From Tillandsia leiboldiana (Eukaryota; Streptophyta; Magnoliopsida; Poales; Bromeliaceae), in the NCBI GenBank assembly GCA_029204045.2, contig CM055066.1, forward strand, positions 21,804,120 to 21,868,119: a stretch of 64,000 bases of DNA, in the 5' to 3' direction. Numbering within the stretch: position 1 is the stretch's first letter; each line of letters opens with the position of its first letter. Shown here piece after piece: positions 56,009-64,000 of the stretch. The translations under genes were made by a program, and so were the position numbers. A model generated the notes under the pieces. That model worked only from the letters and a program-made list of their open reading frames with translations, was not told the DNA's origin and made no database searches.

Positions 56009-59000
56009 TGTGGTGTCCCTGATCCCCGTGTGGCTTCTCCCATGAACCGTGGTGTAGAACACCTAGTGTTGGTGTATCTGGTCCATAGTGCATCAAAGGG
56101 ATGCCACAGATGGACCCTGTGTGATATCCACAGCTGGATTGGCCTTCGGCTGCATTTGCCGAATTTTTGAAATTTATTTGGGCCAAACAGAGGGTGGATT
56201 TGGATTCAGCGCGGAAAAACGCTTGAAAATGGCTATTTGCTTGTTTGATTTGGAGTCCGGATGCCCAAAAAGGACCCCCGGAAGTTTTCGCTGAATTTCG
56301 GTGCATGGGAGGGGCCGTGGACCGCCGGCTGCCACGTGGCGGCTTGTGATTGGGCCGGTCCGCAGCGCTCGGTCCACAGTGGGGAGCGGCTGGGTGCACG
56401 GACCCGGTGCATGGACACGTGGCGCCGCCTGATTGGCGGGCTCGTGAGGCGCGGTCCACAGTTTTTGCGCGGCGGTGCATGGACCGGGGCGGGGGGACAC
56501 GTGGCATGCCCCGATTGGTCGGTGCACGCGGCGCGGTCCACGGAACCTGAGTTGGGTGCGTGGACCGGGTGCACAGGACACGTGTCGTCACGCCATTCGC
56601 GGGCTCACGAGGCGCGGTGCACCGGGTCGCGGGCGTGCGCCTCGGGGCGCGTGCGTGGCAGGCGGCCAGTGCGGCGCCTGCCCGCACGTGTGACCGCGAC
56701 AGTGGCAGGGCCACGTGTCGCCCTGCCACTGGCGGGCGCCACCTACCCGGTTTGACCGGGTAGGTGCCACGTGGCAGCAGCTCGCGCGCCCCGCACAGCT
56801 GTTTGCTGTGCGGGACACGCGTCGGGCCCCGGGAGGGCCACGTGGCCGCTCCCGGCGCGCCCCACACAGCTGTTTGCTGTGCGGGTGACGTGGCCGCCCC
56901 AGGTTTTTCCGGGCGGCTACAGTGTTTGGGCCTTGCGCCCGGATTCGGGCGCCCGAAAGTTCGGGTGCGCCCGAATCTTGGGACTAAATGGGAATTTCCC
57001 CATTTGTTTTTCTGCTGCCTATTTAAAGGCCGAGCTCCCTTCCTCTTCGGCTTTTTGGCATTTCTGAGCGTCAAACCGAGGAGAGTTCTTCACCAAAGTT
57101 GATCCTCTCTCTGTCAAGCTTCCATCTGCAGAGTTTGGGGATTTTTGGGGGCACGCTTTTTGAGATTCTCTTTTTCTTGGCTCGGCGCGACGTTCTTTCT
57201 TCGGTGCTTCTTCCGTCGCTCTTCGGTGTACGAGCTCCCCCGACCTACTCCGACGATCTTTTCGAGCGATTTCTTCGCTGCTGGATTCGTAACAGGTGAG
57301 GCTACGATTTTGGGTTTCTCGCACATTTTCAGATTTTGCGTTTTTCGAGGAGTTTTCTCATGCTCACTGGGACCCTTTTTGCTGTGAGATTTTGGTGAGG
57401 GCAGCACCTTCCCTTGAGGAGATCTTCGCGCACGAGTCTCGGATCAAGACGTGCTTATAGACTTTTTTCATCTACTCGACGCGAGGATCATCGTGGATTT
57501 TTCTTGGAATTTTTGGAGACCTTCCCGAAGGTATACACTTTTCCTTTTATCTGTACAAGAGTTTACAGTTGAATGGTTTTGGGATTGTGCGCACCGATAC
57601 TGTGGAATTTATAACTTGGCCTACGGTGCTCGGAATTGGACGTGCAGGTACCCGTTTCGAAGCTATCGATGCGAGGATCGCTGTGGTATTTTTCTCAGAA
57701 TTTTTGCAGTTCGTTTTACAGGTGAAAATTTCGCAGAAAGTGGACTGTTTCCAGCAGATTTGTAAAACCTGGATTTTATTGGATTTAAAGTATAACTGTA
57801 GCCTTATGTTGTACCCAGGTGGGATTTTGGATTGTACGAGGCATACTGGACTGTGAGTTGCTGTTTTTGGTTTTATCAGCTGTAGAACTTGGGCAGATCA
57901 GCGTTTTCAGGTGGGTGGCTTGCTTTCAAGATCTATGGACTGTTCTCTAATTCTATCGTTATAGAATCATGCATGATAGGGATTGGACTTGGGTAGCATG
58001 CTAGAAGTAGGAATTGTTGTTCCTAGTATTATCTGTTGATCTTGTGATCTTTTATTTCCTTCTATCATGTTAAATAATCGTTATCTTGGAACCTGACCTA
58101 GCACCCCGTCATATGTTGCATGTGTAACCAGACCAGTAGAAAACCCTCACTTGGGCTAGGGTTATTTATGTTTAGACCTCCACACTTTATGCTTCATTCC
58201 TGGACTTAGTGTTATCCTCGCCCGGGTAGTGGGCCGAGCGGTCGGGACTTCTTTTTAGTGTGGGTTGCATTTGCACTCGTGCTTGGGAGCAGAGTGGAGA
58301 CTGGTTGATGCAGTGGTTCGCTTGTCTGTACCGGGAACCGTTTGGGGTAAACGGTGGACCCGGGAGATCTGGTTTTCCCCTGTTTGGGTTGTCGCCACTG
58401 TGTTAGTGGCGGTAGTTTTCTAGTGATAGCCGGACCTAGGACCCAGAACCCTTTTCGACATACACATGATTTTAGTCTACCAATGTTTTCTTCCAAACAT
58501 CGAAGGGCCGCTGGAGTCTGTTCTTGTTTGATTGGACAAAGGCATCAGCCCTTCGGGGTTTGGGTAAAACACTTGTTTTCTAACTGTTTTTCTAAAAAGA
58601 ACTAAAATCATTAAATATGGATTTCTTCCAGATCAAATTAGTTTTCAATAAGAAATGTCACCTTTTTCCTGTAAATCTCCCCACTCGAAAGGATTCGAGT
58701 GGTCTGGGTTCTAGGGGCCGTTCCTCTTTCGGGACGAAAGCCACGGGGGCCGAGCCTGAAACCTGTTCTTATTTGATAGGGTTGTAGGTATAGGTCTCCC
58801 GGGACTTTCGGACCCTGTTGGTGTCTTCTGCGAGTTGTACTGTGATTATTGCTTTCCCGAACTATAAGGGATCGGGAACTTCGATAGTCGGAGCCTAGAG
58901 TCTGTTCTTGTTTGATAGGGTTCTTAGCACCGGTCTATCGGGTTTCCGAACCCTTATGGTGTCGGTCTTTCTGGAGAGTTTAGTGTTCTGTTGTGGGAGC

Positions 59001-59958
59001 CGTCTGGTTGACGGTGGCCCCAGCTGTGTGACTTCCAGCTTGTGGTTGAGAGTTGGTGTTGTCGGTCGATCTTGTTGATCGTGGTTTGGACTATAGCCTG
59101 CATGAGCCATATTTGAGCTCGACAGAGATACGCGGATACTTTCCTCGGTGGGGTCGCTCCCCTCGAGAGCCACTCCGGAGTTGGGCCTGTTACTTGCTAT
59201 CGCGACTTGTCGACGCCGTCCCTCTGACTGGGCCAGTAGTGGCAGTCACGGACACCCTACGGTAGACCCGTCCTGTTGAGGATGTGCGGCAGTAGGTGGG
59301 CGCAGGTTTGACTGGACCCTCTGAGGCAGTCAGTTTAGATTTGGTGGGTTTACTGTGTGTGTTAGTAGATGCATCATGTTTCATATGTTCCTTTTCTTGA
59401 GCATCTAGATAGAGGCATAGTAGCTGTAGAGTTACTTTTCCAGCCCTTTCATTTCAGTATTATATTGTTACTTTATGCCTCTAGTAGACTTAGTGGGCAG
59501 TCCGTCGGGCTTGTTGGCGGCACCCACTGAGAACTACTTGGGACGTAGTTCTCACAGCCGTCGTGGTGTATTTTTTTCCCACAGGGACTTCTACTCCGGT
59601 TCCTGCTGTTCCTGTTGCTGCTTCTTCTGATCGAGGTAAGGGAGTCGCGAGATAGTTCCCTACCAGTCGTCGTCCAGAGAGTAGATGTACCCTTATTACT
59701 TTTGAGAGTTCCGGTTGAGAGAACTTTGTAGTGAGGTATAGAGTTGTATTTATTTTACTACTCGAGAGACTCTTGTACTTTTGGTGAGGACTTGTGTTGT
59801 ATATAGTTTTTATTTCTAGCAGTTTTACTTTCAGCTCTGATATCTGCATAGTATAGATGCTCTTTTGCAGGTTAGTCGCTTCGCCCATACGGGGCTTCCC
59901 GTATGGGCGGCGGATCTGTTGACGAGCTGGGTCGCAGTTTCGACACCGGGGCGTGACA
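56009..59958 (+). repeat. 3' LTR of LARD B
   Basis: Near-identical to 49503-53451, with TATTTAAA at 57020-57027 and the exon-like segment at 59585-59635. The end CGTGACA is followed by GATTAG, which are the first six bases of the B interior after its 5' LTR, instead of a target-site duplication. This LTR may therefore be the 5' LTR of a further (lost or misassembled) B unit. Confidence 0.9.
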
Positions 59959-59966
59959 GATTAGAA

Positions 59967-60543
59967 TGCGACACCCCCGGAATTTGGATTAGTCCTCTAT
60001 ATAAATGATATAATAGGACTAAATCTCTAACCCGGCTATAGCATTTTGGATGGTAGCAAGATCCAAGAGGAACATGAGAGTTAAGCGTGCTAGAGCTAGA
60101 GTAGTTCTAGGATGGGTGACCCCCTGGGAAGTGGGGCGTCACAGTTGGTATCAGAGCCATTCACCAGCCGGAAATGTGAGATGAGTCTCGGCTGAGCCAG
60201 GGTTATATAGCGGGTAGAGCGAGGCTCCCCGGCTAATGACCGTTGTGAGTGGAGTGCAGCTCCTCACAAGGTCGGCTAAAGGCTAGCGAGACGAGTCTCA
60301 CATCGCCTGGTGCTTGTGAGTGTGCTTGAGCCTGACGTGGACGTCAGGGCTTAAAGGGGGGAAGAATGCGACACCCCCGGAATTTGGATTAGTCCTCTAT
60401 ATAAATGATATAATAGGACTAAATCTCTAACCCGGCTATAGCATTTTGGATGGTAGCAAGATCCAAGAGGAACATGAGAGTTAAGCGTGCTAGAGCTAGA
60501 GTAGTTCTAGGATGGGTGACCCCCTGGGAAGTGGGGCGTCACA
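59967..60543 (+). mobile_element. Cassandra-type TRIM copy 3
   Basis: LTRs 59967-60143 and 60367-60543 (177 bp each) start TGCGACACCC and carry the 5S-like segment (box A-like 60077-60091, box C-like 60110-60131). PBS TGGTATCAGAGCC is at 60146-60158, and the polypurine tract lies before 60367. There is no LINE insert. Flanks do not form a target-site duplication (TAGAA left, ATCAC right). The right flank instead matches the left flank of LARD B. Confidence 0.9.
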
Positions 60544-61392
60544 ATCACCGTCCGTAAAATTTCCAGATAAGGTAAGTTTTTGATTCTTATCTCTTTCCAA
60601 AGGTTTGTAAACTATAAATAGACTTTTAGGGTTTCTCAAAAATGTGGGAGCTACGACCGATTAATTTATAAAACACTTGAGAGCAACCCTAGAGGCTAGG
60701 TTTTTATCGATCTTCTTTATAGCCTCTTTTAGGTCAATTCGATGGTTTTTCAAGAACATATCTTTTGTCGAATTGATCTAATCTTTGCTTAGAGATTTCT
60801 TCTACGGTTCCTCAATGAGAATCTAAGCAAAGGATCACCATCGAAGTCAATATTCTTATCGACTGAGTTTGCGTCGTGGATTCGACGTGGCATCATGGAT
60901 TCGGTGTGCTAAAGGCGTTTCGTGGATTCCAAACGTGTGCTCGTGGATTCGAGTGGCGTTCGTGGATTCGAACGTGTGCAGTGGGCGTGCAATCGGTGGA
61001 GCGCGAGGTCCGAAGAAATTGAAGGAGGGGTTAAATCCGTGGAGACGGTAATCACCTTGTTATTCTTCTTTTCTTAGTGGATTCTTATTGCGTGGACATC
61101 CAACCGGTCAGCGCAAGGTCCGAAGAAGCTGAAGGAGGGGTTGAGTCCGTGGAGTCGGTAATCACCTTGTTATTCTTCTATTCTTAGTGGATTGTTATTG
61201 CGTGTTGGTCCCGTGGTTTTTCTCCTGGATTGGAGTTTCCACGTAAATCTCGGTGTGCTGTTTTTATTTTCCGCATTGGTTTTTATTTTGCACTGAGATT
61301 TGGTTTTTTAAGTATTACACCTATTCACCCCCCCCTCTAGTTGTTTGATAGTACCTATTTAGATCCTCATGGATCCTATATATAAACCTACA
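60544..61392 (+). repeat. 5' LTR of SIRE-2 copia, remainder
   Basis: Continues the LTR broken at 49502, with ATCAC repeated at 60544-60548. TATA box TATAAATA is at 60613-60620. TCGTGGATTCG-type repeats lie at about 60884-60975. A direct duplication of about 115 bp (GAAGGAGGGGTT to TTATTGCGTG) spans about 61020-61205. It ends CCTACA at 61392. With the first part it totals about 1398 bp, matching the 1392-bp left copy. Confidence 0.92.
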
Positions 61393-61394
61393 AT

Positions 61395-61406
61395 TGGTAT
61401 CAGAGC
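61395..61406 (+). other. Primer-binding site of SIRE-2
   Basis: TGGTATCAGAGC, two bases after the LTR end, complementary to initiator tRNA-Met. The copy after the gap is at 62934-62945. Confidence 0.94.
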
Positions 61407-61426
61407 GGATTTTAGGTTTATCTATC

Positions 61427-61891
61427 ATGTTGGGTGAAAGTGGTAATATTTATAGACCTCCTCTTTTTGATGGGCCTAATTATGCTTATTGGAAAGTGCG
61501 GATGAGAGCTTTTCTCATCACAATTGATGAGCGAGTATGGCAATCCGTGGAATACGGTTGGGTGCATCCTGTTGACGAAGTAGGAAATTCTACTACCCCA
61601 AAACCTCGCTCTAGATGGTCCAAAGAGGAATTTGAAAGATCTTCTTACAATGGGAAAGGTATGAACGCTTTATTTAATTCTCTTTCCTCGACTGAGTTCA
61701 CAAGAATTTTCGCGTGTGAAACCGTGAAGGAAATTTGGGATATTCTCAAAATTACACATGAGGGTACTAATCTTGTAAAAATTCTAAAGCTCCAGATGCT
61801 TACAAGTTAATTTGACTCTATTCATATGGAAGAGCATGAATTGTTTACAGATTATTACACTAGACTTCAAGATGTAATTAATACATGTGCT
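61427..61891 (+). pseudogene. SIRE-2 gag start, up to contig end
   Basis: ATG at 61427 (MLGESGNIYRPPLF). An in-frame TAA at 61808-61810 follows QMLTS. The frame then continues open (FDSIHMEEHELF), so a CAA to TAA change is likely. The sequence stops at the N gap. The upstream ATG at 61394 overlaps the PBS and is not used. Confidence 0.88.
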
Positions 61892-61901
61892 NNNNNNNNN
61901 N
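61892..61901. other. Assembly gap (10 N)
   Basis: Ten undetermined bases. The 1529 bases before (60363-61891) are repeated after it (61902-63430), so the gap most likely joins two overlapping contig ends. Confidence 0.97.
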
Positions 61902-63430
61902 AGAATGCGACACCCCCGGAATTTGGATTAGTCCTCTATATAAATGATATAATAGGACTAAATCTCTAACCCGGCTATAGCATTTTGGATGGTAGCAAGA
62001 TCCAAGAGGAACATGAGAGTTAAGCGTGCTAGAGCTAGAGTAGTTCTAGGATGGGTGACCCCCTGGGAAGTGGGGCGTCACAATCACCGTCCGTAAAATT
62101 TCCAGATAAGGTAAGTTTTTGATTCTTATCTCTTTCCAAAGGTTTGTAAACTATAAATAGACTTTTAGGGTTTCTCAAAAATGTGGGAGCTACGACCGAT
62201 TAATTTATAAAACACTTGAGAGCAACCCTAGAGGCTAGGTTTTTATCGATCTTCTTTATAGCCTCTTTTAGGTCAATTCGATGGTTTTTCAAGAACATAT
62301 CTTTTGTCGAATTGATCTAATCTTTGCTTAGAGATTTCTTCTACGGTTCCTCAATGAGAATCTAAGCAAAGGATCACCATCGAAGTCAATATTCTTATCG
62401 ACTGAGTTTGCGTCGTGGATTCGACGTGGCATCATGGATTCGGTGTGCTAAAGGCGTTTCGTGGATTCCAAACGTGTGCTCGTGGATTCGAGTGGCGTTC
62501 GTGGATTCGAACGTGTGCAGTGGGCGTGCAATCGGTGGAGCGCGAGGTCCGAAGAAATTGAAGGAGGGGTTAAATCCGTGGAGACGGTAATCACCTTGTT
62601 ATTCTTCTTTTCTTAGTGGATTCTTATTGCGTGGACATCCAACCGGTCAGCGCAAGGTCCGAAGAAGCTGAAGGAGGGGTTGAGTCCGTGGAGTCGGTAA
62701 TCACCTTGTTATTCTTCTATTCTTAGTGGATTGTTATTGCGTGTTGGTCCCGTGGTTTTTCTCCTGGATTGGAGTTTCCACGTAAATCTCGGTGTGCTGT
62801 TTTTATTTTCCGCATTGGTTTTTATTTTGCACTGAGATTTGGTTTTTTAAGTATTACACCTATTCACCCCCCCCTCTAGTTGTTTGATAGTACCTATTTA
62901 GATCCTCATGGATCCTATATATAAACCTACAATTGGTATCAGAGCGGATTTTAGGTTTATCTATCATGTTGGGTGAAAGTGGTAATATTTATAGACCTCC
63001 TCTTTTTGATGGGCCTAATTATGCTTATTGGAAAGTGCGGATGAGAGCTTTTCTCATCACAATTGATGAGCGAGTATGGCAATCCGTGGAATACGGTTGG
63101 GTGCATCCTGTTGACGAAGTAGGAAATTCTACTACCCCAAAACCTCGCTCTAGATGGTCCAAAGAGGAATTTGAAAGATCTTCTTACAATGGGAAAGGTA
63201 TGAACGCTTTATTTAATTCTCTTTCCTCGACTGAGTTCACAAGAATTTTCGCGTGTGAAACCGTGAAGGAAATTTGGGATATTCTCAAAATTACACATGA
63301 GGGTACTAATCTTGTAAAAATTCTAAAGCTCCAGATGCTTACAAGTTAATTTGACTCTATTCATATGGAAGAGCATGAATTGTTTACAGATTATTACACT
63401 AGACTTCAAGATGTAATTAATACATGTGCT
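61902..63430 (+). repeat. Duplicate of 60363-61891 (probable unmerged contig overlap)
   Basis: Begins AGAATGCGACACCC, contains a TRIM LTR (61906-62082), the SIRE-2 LTR remainder (to 62931), PBS and gag start (62966), all at a constant offset of 1539. I see no difference between the copies, including the same in-frame stop (63347-63349). Two real tandem copies would need identical truncation points at the gap, so an artefact is favoured. Confidence 0.88.
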
Positions 63431-64000
63431 AATTTAGGAGAAAAGATCTCGGAGTCGAAAATTGTAAGAAAGATACTTCGGACTCTTCCGGAACGGTTTA
63501 GGGCAAAGGTTACTGCCATTGAAACCGTTAGTCATCCGGATGAGATGAGTGTAGAGGAATTAGTAGGTGCTTTGCAAACTTATGAAATGACTTTTCCTAC
63601 TAATCAAGTTTCTTCCAAGTCTTCTTCTAAGCTTACAGGTATTGCATTCAAATCAACAAAGGAAGAAGATAGCGAATCGAGTTCCGACGATGAAATCTCT
63701 TTTGCCGATTTTGAAGAACAATTGGCGCAGATCACAAAGAAATTTCGTCGGAAGTTTTGGAAGAATCGAACCGATGGATCTTCATCCACGAAACCTTCTA
63801 AAGGATCATCGGGTTCTAAATCCTCTAACCTCAAAAGCTTTGCAAAACCTTCTAAAGAAAAAGAAAAAGATGATTTCGAAGGGGAAATCCAATGCTATAG
63901 ATGCAAAGGTTACGACCATTTTTCAACGGAATGTCCTTCTCCGAAATCATATAAAAAGAAGGCTTTGCAAGCGAAAACTTGGGACGATTCTACTTCTAAT
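62966..64000 (+). pseudogene. SIRE-2 gag (with premature stop), running off the window
   Basis: Same start as 61427, stop TAA at 63347-63349, then an open frame to the window edge. The second part has the UBN2-like gag core (LPERFRAKVTAIE, EELVGALQTYE), a serine-rich acidic stretch (EEDSESSSDDE), a lysine-rich region and a CCHC knuckle CYRCKGYDHFSTEC near 63893-63934, typical of SIRE/Maximus gag. With the stop, only the first 127 residues would be made. Pol lies beyond the window. Confidence 0.88.

Larger units (their letters stand above)
49503..59958 (+). mobile_element. LARD B: gag-only gypsy-like element with 3.95-kb LTRs
   Basis: LTRs 49503-53451 and 56009-59958 start TGTGGTGTCC and end CGTGACA. 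The interior is 2557 bp with PBS, structured leader, an intact gag frame and PPT. There is no protease, RT, RNase H or integrase. The left flank is ATCAC (49498-49502). On the right the LTR is followed by GATTAGAA and TRIM3, and ATCAC appears only after TRIM3 (60544-60548). It must be mobilised in trans. Gag and leader are clearly related to those of Tekay-type A. LTRs differ by few substitutions, so the insertion is recent. Confidence 0.93.

Noticed and set aside
61902..63430. True tandem duplication of the SIRE LTR and gag
   Set aside because: Identical copies abut a 10-N gap exactly at both ends, which fits an unmerged contig overlap far better.

Overview
The window contains no host gene that I can recognise. 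It is a nested stack of LTR retrotransposons from a plant nuclear genome. The evidence is initiator-tRNA-Met primer-binding sites (TGGTATCAGAGC) in almost every element, Tekay/Del-type Ty3-gypsy and SIRE-type Ty1-copia coding domains, and a Cassandra-type TRIM whose LTR carries a 5S-rRNA-like segment. The GC-rich long LTRs hint at a monocot with a large genome, but the species cannot be named from sequence alone.

Layout. 1-1525: minus-strand SIRE copia (gag start and 5' LTR), inserted into the pol of a decayed minus-strand gypsy A' (1526-8500). The A' leader holds Cassandra TRIM1 (5221-5965), which itself carries a captured LINE reverse-transcriptase fragment. 8501-10630: LTR-like sequence of an unassigned family (E) with several tandem repeats. 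10632-44888: an old minus-strand gypsy D. Its 3' LTR is split by LARD C (10685-22085, two 4.5-4.7 kb LTRs around a 2.2 kb interior). Its 5' LTR is split by Cassandra TRIM2, which is split in turn by gypsy A (30988-42219). A is the only element with a nearly complete gag-pol. 44889-47454: fragment of another SIRE copia. 47455-48948: piece of an A-type LTR (A''), cut by a further SIRE element (LTR from 48949). That SIRE LTR is split by LARD B (49503-59958, two 3.95 kb LTRs around an intact gag-only interior) and TRIM3 (59967-60543). The SIRE LTR resumes at 60544 and leads into gag, which runs off the window. A 10-N gap at 61892-61901 is followed by a copy of the 1529 bp preceding it, almost certainly an unmerged contig overlap.

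Target-site duplications support the nesting: AAAAG (TRIM1), TAATA (C), CCTGA (TRIM2), ACATG (A), and ATCAC at the outer ends of the B plus TRIM3 block.

How the parts may work together (inference). A encodes gag, protease, RT, RNase H and integrase. B encodes only gag and C only a gag remnant. Despite diverged LTRs, A, A', B, C and D share a set of RNA cis-elements: a hairpin in the LTR, a small exon-like segment with splice signals (donor degraded in C and D), the PBS, a leader with a long-range closing stem around a kissing-loop-like hairpin, and a hairpin just before the polypurine tract. This looks like a common packaging and priming code through which an A-type element could mobilise the LARDs. 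It is the most interesting signal in the window.
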